Shown here piece after piece: positions 34,193-43,025 of a DNA stretch of 64,000 bases (positions within the stretch are counted from its first letter, which is position 1; each line of letters opens with the position of its first letter). A program made the position numbers and the translations under genes. The notes under the pieces are model-generated. The model was not told where the DNA came from and did not search any database. It worked only from the letters and a program-made list of their open reading frames with translations. The stretch covers positions 7,750,001-7,814,000 of the forward strand of contig NZ_CP130720.1 of assembly GCF_035984415.1 (NCBI RefSeq), in the 5' to 3' direction. This stretch comes from Streptomyces sp. NBC_01296 (lineage in GTDB: Bacteria > Actinomycetota > Actinomycetes > Streptomycetales > Streptomycetaceae).

Positions 34193-35566
34193 TCACCACC
34201 ACTCTTGAGCGGCTGCACGTTTGCCCTTGCCGGAGAAGACTCCGGCTGACCGAAGGGCGCTGGCCGCGAGTGGATCCGCGACGGCGACTCCGTGCACCAG
34301 CTCGGGCGTCCGCCGGAAAGCCACGGCCTTGGCTGCCAGCCTGGGGGCGGTCCAGGCGCCGGCCACCGGGTCCACTCGATGGCGGGCGCAGACTGCTTCG
34401 ACGAGTGAGCGTGGGCATTCCTTCTCGGCCCGGAGGACTTCCCAGGGCAGGGGAAGCTCCGCCCAGACGTACGTGTCCGGGTGCAGTCCGCCGCCGCTCA
34501 TGCGGTGCCAGTACGCGACGTCGGCAGCCATGAGGCGGGGTACCTTGCCGGGGCAGACACGATCCAGGATCTCGTCCTGGCCCAACTCGCTGAGCAGCGC
34601 GAACCAATGCGCCCGGGCCGTGTTCCATGCTTGCGCCGCCTGGTTCCACGTCGACGAGTCGTCGCCGCGGCGCACGATCATCGTGTCGCGTTCCAGCGGG
34701 TGCCGGTCCCAGGCGTCTTCCAGCAGGTCGGCGACCTGGCGCAGGAAGCGGTTCCACCGAACCAGCAACCGAGTGAGGTCCTGGTCGGACACATGGGCCA
34801 GCACTTCGGCCGTGGGGTGCACATGCGCGACCGCCTGCCAGCAAGTCCGCTCGGGAGCCTTCCGCAGGCGCTGGAACAAGGCCTCTGCGACCTCGTCGTA
34901 GACCTGACGCTGCCGGCCGTTGGTGAAGACGCTGCGCATGTGGCTGCGCGCCGTGATGTACGCGACGAAGGCTGCCGTGTCCGAGTCGGTGGCGAACAGC
35001 TCGTACGGCAGAGCGTGGGCAAGCGCGCCTTTGCCGGTGATCGTCACTTCGCGGCGGTGCTGCTCGTGGATGAGGCGGGCCAGTTTGGCTTCCATCCGGC
35101 GCAGCAACCGGAAGCGCTTGTTGTACTGGCGTTTTGAGACGGTGCCGAGGCCCGCCGCCGTGCGCTCCACCCGGTTGAGGCGGTCCATGCCGAAGTCGTT
35201 CTGCCCGTACGATCGGCCGATCTCCTCGCCTGCGCGCCGGATCACCGCCTCGATCTGGGCGGGATCGTCCCCGGCGCTGCCCAGTGGTTCCGGCACGCTC
35301 GCGAACAGGCTCGCGGCTCGGGCGAGCTGGCGTTGCGCGCCGACGGGGCTGGCGAACTCTTCCACCATGGAGGTGTAGCCGTGCCAGAGGTTGCGCAGCG
35401 AGTGCTCGGCGGCCTTGGCGAGCGCCGTCTCGGTCGCCGTATCGAGGTCGGTGCCCCGTGCGGAGTGAAGATCTTGGATGAGTCGGGCCACATCCTCAGG
35501 ACGCTTGCGCAGTGTGAGTGATGCGTGCAGTTCACGGAGCAGTTGTTCGACCACGGGCGACGGCAT
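34193..35566 (-). CDS. 457-residue protein of unknown function
   Basis: Starts at ATG 35566 (MPSPVVEQLLRELHASL) with AAGGTG upstream. It is soluble, Arg/Leu-rich and mostly helical. Notable blocks: SYGQNDFGMDRLNRVERTAA, SKRQYNKRFRLLRRMEAKLA (about 145-165), HALPYELFATDSDTAAFVAY, AHVHPTAEVLAHVSDQDLTR, and YWHRMSGGGLHPDTYVWAEL. I see no catalytic motif, membrane helix or signal peptide. The basic RRMEAKLARLIHEQHRRE segment could bind nucleic acid. It lies next to the tRNA-like gene and is transcribed towards it. Confidence 0.75.
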   Translation of the reverse strand: MPSPVVEQLLRELHASLTLRKRPEDVARLIQDLHSARGTDLDTATETALAKAAEHSLRNLWHGYTSMVEEFASPVGAQRQLARAASLFASVPEPLGSAGDDPAQIEAVIRRAGEEIGRSYGQNDFGMDRLNRVERTAAGLGTVSKRQYNKRFRLLRRMEAKLARLIHEQHRREVTITGKGALAHALPYELFATDSDTAAFVAYITARSHMRSVFTNGRQRQVYDEVAEALFQRLRKAPERTCWQAVAHVHPTAEVLAHVSDQDLTRLLVRWNRFLRQVADLLEDAWDRHPLERDTMIVRRGDDSSTWNQAAQAWNTARAHWFALLSELGQDEILDRVCPGKVPRLMAADVAYWHRMSGGGLHPDTYVWAELPLPWEVLRAEKECPRSLVEAVCARHRVDPVAGAWTAPRLAAKAVAFRRTPELVHGVAVADPLAASALRSAGVFSGKGKRAAAQEWW

Positions 35567-35775
35567 GAGCGTCACCTTGTCATCAGCCTGACCAGGGCTC
35601 CACTGGTTATCCGTCTGCCGCATGCGCACAGCACCGACGGCTCGCTTCCGCTGCCGGCGTCGCACCGACAACCATGCGCGAGGTCGTTGGATCCGGCTCC
35701 GCGCTCACCCAACGCGTGCCGCCGGGCGGGAGGGGTGGCTCCGGCCCGGCGGGACTTGGGGAGGGTGTGGTGTGG

Positions 35776-36741
35776 TCAGCTCGGGGCGATGGAGTTCAGA
35801 ATCGCCGACGCGACGTGATCGGCGGCATTCTGGTGGCCCCCGGCGTTGGGGTGGACGAAGGCCACCTGGTCGGGGAGTCGGGTGAAGATGCCCTCCACCC
35901 ACTTGCCCGCGTCACAGACGCTGTGCCCGCTGGAGGAGTCGTAGAGGTTGACGAAGGTGTCGCCGCGCTTGGCGGCTGACTTCTCGATGACCGCGTTGAG
36001 GGGTTCCATGACGTCCTGGCGCAGCCAGTCCAGATCGCCCTGGGTGATCGAGCCGAACTGTTCGTAGTCGTCGTACCGGCACTTGGACGTGTCCTTGGGA
36101 ATGACCGTCGGGTAGCCGACGGCCAGGATCTTCGCGTGCGGAGCCCGTTCGTGGAGCCTGGAGAGCATCGCGTCGTAGTCGGCGTTCACCTGGTTCAGGC
36201 GGCTGGGGATGTTGTCGGCCAAGTCGTCCCTGCACGGTGTGCCCACGCCGCCACTGCCCGAGCCCGACTGCAGGCAGGTGAACAGGATTCCGGCGAAGCC
36301 GAGGGTGTTGCCGCCCACGCCGACGGTGACCACGTCGGTGCCGGGCTGTACTGCCTCGGACTGGGCGGGTACGGCGGGGAAGGGGTAGTCCGGGTCCTCG
36401 GAGATGGGCGGCAGGTGCTGTCCGATCGGCTCCTGGGCTTCGGACGTGATGTTCTTGATCGTGGCGGCGCCGCAACTGACGTTGGTGAGATCGATGAGTG
36501 AGCCGAGGTCGCGGTCAATGACCTGCGGGTAGGACCGGTCGGTGCGCTCGCAGCCGTCACGGGGGACTTCGAACGTGTCGCCTGCGGCCTGGATGACCCC
36601 GGCGGTGTACGAGTCGCCCAGGGCGACCCACTGGTAGTCCGCCGTGGGGGCGGCCCCTGCGGGATGTGCGGGAGTCAGGGCGCCGGCGGCGAGAGCCGCG
36701 GCGGAGCCGAGCACGGCCAGACGGGTACGGAAGAGTGCCAC
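35776..36741 (-). CDS. Secreted SGNH/GDSL hydrolase (lipase/esterase type)
   Basis: 321 residues from a GTG at 36741 with GGAGG six bases upstream. The signal peptide ends near AHPAGAA (about 31). SGNH blocks: GDSYTAG (Ser about 44), the VSCGAATIKNIT region with Gly, VGVGGNTLGFAG with Asn (about 145), and FVHPNAGGHQNAAD with Asp/His near the C-terminus (His about 303). Paired cysteines suggest disulfides, as in Streptomyces secreted lipases of this fold. Substrates are probably esters or lipids. Confidence 0.88.
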   Translation of the reverse strand: MALFRTRLAVLGSAAALAAGALTPAHPAGAAPTADYQWVALGDSYTAGVIQAAGDTFEVPRDGCERTDRSYPQVIDRDLGSLIDLTNVSCGAATIKNITSEAQEPIGQHLPPISEDPDYPFPAVPAQSEAVQPGTDVVTVGVGGNTLGFAGILFTCLQSGSGSGGVGTPCRDDLADNIPSRLNQVNADYDAMLSRLHERAPHAKILAVGYPTVIPKDTSKCRYDDYEQFGSITQGDLDWLRQDVMEPLNAVIEKSAAKRGDTFVNLYDSSSGHSVCDAGKWVEGIFTRLPDQVAFVHPNAGGHQNAADHVASAILNSIAPS

Positions 36742-36774
36742 GAATCCTCCAGGGATGCGGTGTTGGCGGCACTA

Positions 36775-36794
36775 TGACCATACGGAATTGGTCA
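36775..36794. promoter_or_regulatory. Inverted repeat upstream of the SGNH hydrolase
   Basis: TGACCA, 8-nt spacer, TGGTCA, 34 bp upstream of the GTG, inside a less GC-rich stretch (36770-36960) that has no gene. Possible operator; no regulator is adjacent. Confidence 0.3.
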
Positions 36795-37041
36795 CTCCAT
36801 GCAGTAGGACGAATGCGGACAGTTACGTTCTGTGGAGTCTGTGGCTCCACTCAGACAAAGATGGACACGTTCCGAACGGGCGGATTCTTCCTGTCGGCCA
36901 TGACGGTTCGGTATATGACAGGTTCTGTGCGGTATGTGGGCAATGTGAAGGGAGTGTTGACCGGCCCCTGCGACCCCGGCCTGCCGCCCGGTCCGCCCGG
37001 CTGTCCAATTCACGATCATCCGCGGTTCCGCGCGCCCCGCC

Positions 37042-38106
37042 ATGCCGGAGAAGAGGGCGAAGGGCTCGCCCGTGGGCCTGGCCGCGTGCAGCGTTCCCTG
37101 CGGGGGACGGTGCGCCCGGCTGGACGTCGCGCAGCAGAACTTGGACGCCTCCCGCACGGTTCTACGGTCCGTGGAGATCCCGGCCCAGGCGCAGAACAAC
37201 GACTGGATGGTCACGTGGACCGCCGACTCGCAGTCGGTCGTGGTGTGGGGGCGCAAGGCCGGCCTCCACCGCGCCTACGCGGCCTCCGACCTCGGCCGGA
37301 GCGTGCCGCTCCCGCAGGAGGCGCAGAAGGGGGAGAGCGTCGACAGCGTCGTCGGAGTGCAGGGGGGCGAGATCGCCCTGCTGACCGACAACGGCACGCT
37401 GGCGCGTATCGACGCCACGCGTGGGACCGTCCTCACCCAGCCGTTTCCCGCCCACCCGGGACCCAACTCCAACGGTCCGCTCGGCGATCTCTTCACGTAC
37501 GGGCAGCTCATGGCCCGTCCCGGGCACCCCGGACAGGTTGCCGTCGTCACCAGGGCAGGAGGTGGGCGCGGCGAGATCATGCTGTGGGACGTCCACACCC
37601 CGGTGCAGGTCGCGATGTTGACGGGCCCTGCCATCGGCGTGCCGTACACCGAGAATTCGCTCGGCAGCGGGCTCGTCTTCAGCCCCGACGGCTCGCGGCT
37701 CGCCGTGCAGAACCACGACGGACAGGTGCGCGTGTGGGACGTCGACCGCCGGGAACGGCTGCCGGAAGAGGTGCCCCGCCCGACCGGGAGCCATCTGATC
37801 GGGTTCGCACCGGACGGCAGACTCGTCACGTACCTCGGCGGGCTGATCCGGGTCCATGACCTGGCGGACGGCTCCACCGTATCGCTGGCGGTGGCGGAGG
37901 AGGCCGCAGAGGAGGTCACCGACACGACGGCACAGCTCACGACGGACCACCAGCTGGTGATCGACAACGGTGTGGGGCGCCGGGCCTTCGACCTCCGCGC
38001 CGAGGCCCAGTTCCGCACGCTGTGCGCCGGAGCCGCACGCGACTACACCGAGGACGAACGCGAGCAGCTCCCGAAGGGGACCCCGCCCGAGCCGCCCTGC
38101 GCCTGA
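37042..38106 (+). pseudogene. Truncated WD40-type propeller protein remnant
   Basis: The open frame of 354 codons lacks the N-terminal part that WD40 proteins of this kind carry. From about residue 28 it shows degenerate WD-like repeats: NDWMVTWTADSQSVVVWGRK, SGLVFSPDGSRLAVQNHDGQ with VRVWDVDRRERLP, IGFAPDGRLVTYLGG. The end (FRTLCAGAARDYTEDEREQL, then PPEPPCA) matches in style the C-terminus of the 1358-aa protein downstream (ICKAVNRDLTADERAAYL). The first residues (MPEKRAKGSP) have no ribosome site. I infer a relic of a second nSTAND/WD40 protein, in opposite orientation to the intact one. Confidence 0.55.
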
Positions 38107-38146
38107 AGAGCGGCCCCGCGGTGGCCCGTGCCCCCGGCCGGGGCCG

Positions 38147-38413
38147 CTACATCGGTGGTGGTGTCCAGCAGTCGGGGCCGCCGCCGCGCCAGTCGACCAG
38201 GGCGGGGTCGGTGACGTCGAAGTCCTCGGCGTTCTCCATGCCCGTCGCGGCGAGGAACACGGCGATGTCGCTGATCCGGTACGCCGTGCCCAGGCTCTGC
38301 CCGTCGCAGCGCACCCGGCGCCATCCGCGGTGGTCCGGGGGGTGGACGACCAGGCGGGGAGCCGGGGGCGGCGTGTCGGGGCCCGGGTCGTTCCCGGGGC
38401 AGGCGCTCGTCAT
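38147..38413 (-). CDS. Small conserved-looking protein
   Basis: 88 residues from ATG 38413, which overlaps the stop of the upstream gene by 4 bp (ATGA) and has GAGGG seven bases upstream. Core blocks: WRRVRCDGQSLGTAYRISDI and FLAATGMENAEDFDVTDPAL, then VDWRGGGPDCW. The Pro-rich N-terminus looks flexible. Family unknown to me, although the pair recalls small genes widespread in Streptomyces. Confidence 0.6.
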   Translation of the reverse strand: MTSACPGNDPGPDTPPPAPRLVVHPPDHRGWRRVRCDGQSLGTAYRISDIAVFLAATGMENAEDFDVTDPALVDWRGGGPDCWTPPPM

Positions 38414-38649
38414 GCCGCCCTCACCCAGCCTCTGGCCCTCGCCGCGCGGCGGAGCTCGACCGGGCCGCCCGCCGTACGGGCCGGGCGCGACCAGTACGGA
38501 TGGGCGGCGATCGCGCGCGAGAGCGCGATCAGCCGGCGGCGGAGCGTGGTCGTGCCGGCGGTTGCGGGCCGCCGGGCCAGTTCCCGGTAGGTCCGGAGCC
38601 ACTCGGCCTGGAGGGAGACCAGGTCGTCGGGGAAGGAGGTGGACTGCAT
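38410..38649 (-). CDS. Small basic protein, coupled to next gene
   Basis: 79 residues (MQSTSFPDDLVSLQAEWLRT). Strongly helical: YRELARRPATAGTTTLRRRL, then IALSRAIAAHPYW. It reads like a small family frequent in Streptomyces (opening FPDDLV..Q..W..TY, then LRRRL..LS, HPYW), of unknown function; this is from memory. It overlaps the following gene by 4 bp, and begins 99 bp after the stop of the trypsin-nSTAND-WD40 gene on the same strand, so it may belong to that transcript or have its own promoter in the short AT-richer gap. Confidence 0.65.
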   Translation of the reverse strand: MQSTSFPDDLVSLQAEWLRTYRELARRPATAGTTTLRRRLIALSRAIAAHPYWSRPARTAGGPVELRRAARARGWVRAA

Positions 38650-38748
38650 CCACTAATTCAAGCATGTGTTCGATTTATAGGGCGAGCGGAGCGGAGCGAT
38701 GCAAGCCAAAAACGGGACGGACACCCTCACGGCTCGTGACGACCCTGT

Positions 38749-41700
38749 TCACCCGGGGGGACATACGGGGTCGGTCTTCGGGTCCGACAGGTATGCCGCG
38801 CGTTCATCCGCCGTGAGGTCGCGGTTGACCGCCTTGCAGATCTTCCGGGTCGCTGCGGCAGGCGGGGGCATGACGACGTCCCACAGCCGCGCTGTGTTGT
38901 CGTCGCCACCGGTGGCTAGCGTGCGGCCGTCGGGGCTGAACGCAACCGCTTGGACCATGTCGAACTGGGTCAGCGTGGCGCGGGCCTTGCGGGTGGGTAC
39001 GTCCCACAGCCGTGCTGTGGTGTCGACGCTGCTGCTGGCGAGCGTGCGCCCGTCGGGGCTGAACGCCACATCGGACACCTGCCCGGTGTGTCCGGTGAGG
39101 GTGCCCAGGCTCTTTCTGCCGGCCGCGTCCCACAAGCGCACTGTGGTGTCCTCGCTTCCGGTGGCCAGGGTTCGGCCGTCGCGGCTGAAGACCACCGCGT
39201 TCACCGGTCCGCTGTGCCCTGACAGGGTGCCGACATGTCCACCGCCGGCAGCGTCGTACAAGCGGGCGGAGTTGTCCGAGTTGCCGACGGCCAGGGTCCT
39301 CCCGTCAGGGCTGAAGTCCACCGAGGTCACCGTGCTCTCGTCGGACACGGGGTCGCGGATCTCCTTGCCGGTCGTCACGTCCCATTGCCGCACGATGTTG
39401 CCGCCGCCCGTGGCGACGATGCGCCCGTCGGAGCTGAACGCCACTCCGTCGACCGGCCCCGTATGTCCGGGCAGGGTCGCACGGTTCCTGCGCGTGTTCA
39501 CGTCCCACAGTGCCGCGGTGCCGTCGAAGAAGCCGGTGGCCAGGGTGCGGCCATCGGGGCTGAAGGCCACGGCTCTGACTGCGTCGCTGCCCTTCAAGGT
39601 GGCCGGAGTCTTGCGGGTGCCCGGGTCCCACATCTGCACGGTCTTGTCGATGCTGCCGATCGCGAGGGTGCGGCCGTCGGGGCTGAACGCCACCGACCAG
39701 ACACTCCCCACGCCGCTCAGGACGGCCCGATTCGCCCCGGCCGCCACGTTCCACAGCCGCACGGTGGCGTCACTGCCGGTGGCCAGGGTGCGGCCGTCCG
39801 GGGTGAATGCCACCGACCAGACCGTGTCGGTGTGGCCGGTGAGGACGGCCAGGACCGTGTCCGAGGCCACGTCGCGCAGCACTGCAGCGCCGTCCTGGGT
39901 GCCGGTGGCGAGGGTGCGGCCGTCGGGGCTGAACGCCACCGAGTTGGTGATGTTGGCGTAGGAGCCGAGGGTGCTGCGGAGCTTGCCGGCGGCGACGTCC
40001 CACAGGCGCACACCGCTGTCCGCGTCGGTCGATGCGGCGAGGGTGCTCCCGTCGGGGCTGAACGCCACGGAGTGCACCTCGCCCGTCTGCTTGAGCGGGC
40101 CTGAGCGGAGCTCGGCGGTCGTCGGATCCCACACGCGCACGGAACCGTCGGCGCTGCCCGAGGCCACAAGGCTTCCGTCGCGGCTGAACACGACGGATCG
40201 TACGGTGCCGGAGTGCCCCGTCAACGTGTCCCGGACCTTGCCGGCCGCGAGGTCCCACAGCTTCACGGAGTTGTCGTCCCCGCCGATGGCGAGGGTGCTG
40301 CCATCGGGGCTGAAGGCGACGGACCACACGGCGTGGGCCGGATCCTTGAGGAGGCTGCCGCGGGGTTTTCCTGTGGCCACGTCCCACAAACGCACGTCAC
40401 CGTCGAAGCTGCCGGTGGCCAGGGTGCTGCCGTCAGGGCTGAAGGCCACCGACCACACGGCATCGGTGTGCCCCTTCAGGGTGGCCCGGGGCTTGCCGGA
40501 GGCCTGGTCCCACAGACGCGCGGTTCCGTCGGCGCTGCCGCTGGCGAGAATGCTTCCGTAGGGGCTGAACGCCACCTCGCCGACCCGGTCGCGGTGGCCG
40601 GGCAGGCTCTGCCGCAGCGGGAGGGCTGCGGCGTTGTGCAGGCTTTGGGCGGCTTCCGGCGTGGGGCTGGTGCGGTAGGCCTGCACCGCGAGCAGCGAGG
40701 CCAGGGTGGAATCGGTGGTGAAGAGGGTGTCGGACTGGCCGGCGAGCTGGCGGGAGAGGGCTTCCTTCCGGCGCGTCTCGGCGGTCCGCCACTGCCAGAA
40801 GACTCCTGCCCCCGCGACGAGGGCGATGGCGAGCAGGCCGGCCAGGATCGCATTGAGACGCCGGCTGCGGCGGATGGCGGCCTGCTGGTGCTCCTTGCTG
40901 GCGGTGAGGAACCGGGAGACCTCGGCGGGCAGGCGGCGCTGATGGGACCATTCGAGCCCCTCTTCCAGTGCCGTGCCCGCGAGCAGGTCCTCCTGGTGCT
41001 TCCCCTCGGCCCAGCGGGCCTGCTGTTCGCCGGCTCGTACGAACCATTCCCGGAAGCGGCGGTCCTGGCGGACCCACTCGCGCAATTTGCCCCAGTCGCG
41101 GATGAGTGCGTCGTGGATGAGCTCCGCCACCGGCTGTGCCGAAGGTCCTTCGGGCGTGCGGGTGGTGACGATGCGCTGCCGGGTCAGCTCGGCGAGGACC
41201 GTGTCGACCGCATCGCTGTCGTCGGGCGCACCGCCGGGGCCGGCTGCGAGGTCTCGTAGATCCGCCAGGGGGACCTGCGCGCGGATCGCGGGCACGTTGT
41301 GGCGGGGGTCGTCAGGGCGCACGAGCGAGGTCAGCATGCGCTGGGCGATGGGCAGGTCGTCCGGTGGCAGTCGGCTGAGTGCGGTGTCGCACCACGTGGT
41401 CAGGCTCCCGGTCACTCCCCCGATGCGCTGGTAGGCGTCGTGGGTGAGAAAGCCGTCGTGGAGCCGTCGCCACAGCTCGCTGAGCGTCAGCTCCAGCAGG
41501 GGCAGCACCGTGACGGGAGCCCTGCGGCCTGCCGCCCCCTCCGGGGCTGTGGCCAGGACGTCGGTGACGATCTGCTCGGGGAGCCCGCTTTCGAAGCGGG
41601 CGCCGACGTTGTGGGCGGGCAGCGTGATGATGTCGTGCAGGTCGCCCTGGCTCAGCGTGCCCGGGATGTTGAGGAGGCCGGGCATTGCCGCCTCCAGCAA

Positions 41701-42825
41701 CTCGGGGGCGAGGGCGGCGAGCTGCGGGTAGAAGTCGTCGCGCATGACCAGGATCACGCTCAGGGCGGCATGCGAGGTGATTGCGGCCGTGAGCCGGTCC
41801 GCGGCCGCGAGGTTGCCGCTCTGCTGGGTGAGGAGTTCCTCGAACTGGTCGATGACGAGCACGACCCGTTGGCGGTCGGGTCGTGCCCGCAGCAGACGGG
41901 TCACGGCCTCGGGGATTCCGTCTGTGGCGGCCCCGGGCAGACCTGCGCGCTCGATCTCGGCAGCGAGGTCCTGACCTGGCCGCACCCGTACGGGCAGCCA
42001 CCCGTCGCTGCCGCTCAGTCCACCCGCGGCCAGGGCGGGCAGGACCCCGGCCTGGATCAACGAGGATTTGCCCGAGCCGGACGGGCCGAGCAGCAGGACC
42101 ACGCGCTGCTGCTCGCCCAGATGCTCGAGAACCTGTTCCACGGCGTCCTGCCGGCCCTCGAACCACTGGGCCTGGTCCGCGGTGAACGGCTCCAGCCCCC
42201 GGTACGGGCATACATCCTGAACGGCCAGGGCAGGCCAGATCCCCCGTAGCACCTGAACGGGGGTGGCGTAGGCGATGCCCTGGCCCTTCCCGTATGCATC
42301 CGGGCTGGTGATCTCGGTGAGCATGCCGATGACCAGGCCGGTCACCTCGTCGACGATCGGACCGCCGCTGAAGCCGGTGGTGAGGTCGTTCGCGGCCGTC
42401 AGCTGGAGGAGTTCGGCCCGATCCCCGGTCGCAGGCAGAAGGCCGCCCGCCTCCGCGTATCCCCAGTGCCCGCCCGGGGGAGCCTGCCCGGGAAAACCGT
42501 AGGAGCGCACGCGGTGGCCCCTGGAGTCGGCGGCGGAACCCAGCGCCGGTACGTGCGTGCCGGACACGGCGACGCCCAAACGCACCAGGGCGATGTCCTC
42601 GGCCTCGGGGCCGCGCCACGGCTCGTGCAGAACGATCCCCTCGACCGGACCTGCACCGTCAACGTTCGGGAAGGTCAGCCACACGCTGCCCCCGGGCTCG
42701 CTGCCGGTGGCGCGGATGACGTGTGCGCAGGTGACGAGGACGTCCTCGGCGATCAGGAAACCGGCCCCGCACACCTCATCGTGCTGTCCGATGACCTGGG
42801 CCACGGCGCGGAGCGTGTCGTCCAC
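38749..42825 (-). CDS. Trypsin-like protease / nSTAND NTPase / WD40 protein
   Basis: 1358 residues from a GTG at 42825 with AAGGAG six bases upstream. Residues 1-200 form a trypsin-fold domain with a full triad: His 35 (VTCAHVI), Asp 77 (EDIALVRL), Ser 153 (GFSGGPIV). The junction CPYRGLEPFTADQAQWFEGR leads into an nSTAND-type NTPase: Walker A GPSGSGKSS (247-255), Walker B VVLVIDQFEE (321-330). A predicted membrane helix (AILAGLLAIALVAGAGVFWQ, about 655-675) follows, and then 14 WD40 repeats (two seven-bladed propellers) to the end. Such signal-transducing ATPases sense a trigger through the repeats and activate an effector; here the effector would be the protease. A role in defence or cell suicide is inferred. 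Confidence 0.9.
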   Translation of the reverse strand: MDDTLRAVAQVIGQHDEVCGAGFLIAEDVLVTCAHVIRATGSEPGGSVWLTFPNVDGAGPVEGIVLHEPWRGPEAEDIALVRLGVAVSGTHVPALGSAADSRGHRVRSYGFPGQAPPGGHWGYAEAGGLLPATGDRAELLQLTAANDLTTGFSGGPIVDEVTGLVIGMLTEITSPDAYGKGQGIAYATPVQVLRGIWPALAVQDVCPYRGLEPFTADQAQWFEGRQDAVEQVLEHLGEQQRVVLLLGPSGSGKSSLIQAGVLPALAAGGLSGSDGWLPVRVRPGQDLAAEIERAGLPGAATDGIPEAVTRLLRARPDRQRVVLVIDQFEELLTQQSGNLAAADRLTAAITSHAALSVILVMRDDFYPQLAALAPELLEAAMPGLLNIPGTLSQGDLHDIITLPAHNVGARFESGLPEQIVTDVLATAPEGAAGRRAPVTVLPLLELTLSELWRRLHDGFLTHDAYQRIGGVTGSLTTWCDTALSRLPPDDLPIAQRMLTSLVRPDDPRHNVPAIRAQVPLADLRDLAAGPGGAPDDSDAVDTVLAELTRQRIVTTRTPEGPSAQPVAELIHDALIRDWGKLREWVRQDRRFREWFVRAGEQQARWAEGKHQEDLLAGTALEEGLEWSHQRRLPAEVSRFLTASKEHQQAAIRRSRRLNAILAGLLAIALVAGAGVFWQWRTAETRRKEALSRQLAGQSDTLFTTDSTLASLLAVQAYRTSPTPEAAQSLHNAAALPLRQSLPGHRDRVGEVAFSPYGSILASGSADGTARLWDQASGKPRATLKGHTDAVWSVAFSPDGSTLATGSFDGDVRLWDVATGKPRGSLLKDPAHAVWSVAFSPDGSTLAIGGDDNSVKLWDLAAGKVRDTLTGHSGTVRSVVFSRDGSLVASGSADGSVRVWDPTTAELRSGPLKQTGEVHSVAFSPDGSTLAASTDADSGVRLWDVAAGKLRSTLGSYANITNSVAFSPDGRTLATGTQDGAAVLRDVASDTVLAVLTGHTDTVWSVAFTPDGRTLATGSDATVRLWNVAAGANRAVLSGVGSVWSVAFSPDGRTLAIGSIDKTVQMWDPGTRKTPATLKGSDAVRAVAFSPDGRTLATGFFDGTAALWDVNTRRNRATLPGHTGPVDGVAFSSDGRIVATGGGNIVRQWDVTTGKEIRDPVSDESTVTSVDFSPDGRTLAVGNSDNSARLYDAAGGGHVGTLSGHSGPVNAVVFSRDGRTLATGSEDTTVRLWDAAGRKSLGTLTGHTGQVSDVAFSPDGRTLASSSVDTTARLWDVPTRKARATLTQFDMVQAVAFSPDGRTLATGGDDNTARLWDVVMPPPAAATRKICKAVNRDLTADERAAYLSDPKTDPVCPPG

Positions 42826-43025
42826 CGGCTGCTCCTTCGACGGCAGGTTCCGGCTCTGCCCTGATCGTCATCGAGCCCGTCGGCCGCCGCATCCCCGGGC
42901 GGGCCGTAGGCGTGATCTCGGGGCTGGGCCTCGGCAAGCAGGACGCGCGGGGGACCGCCACCCGATACCGGCCAAAGGCCCCCGCCGGGCGCTTGGCCGG
43001 GGGAGCGGCGGGCAGGAGGTCGGGC

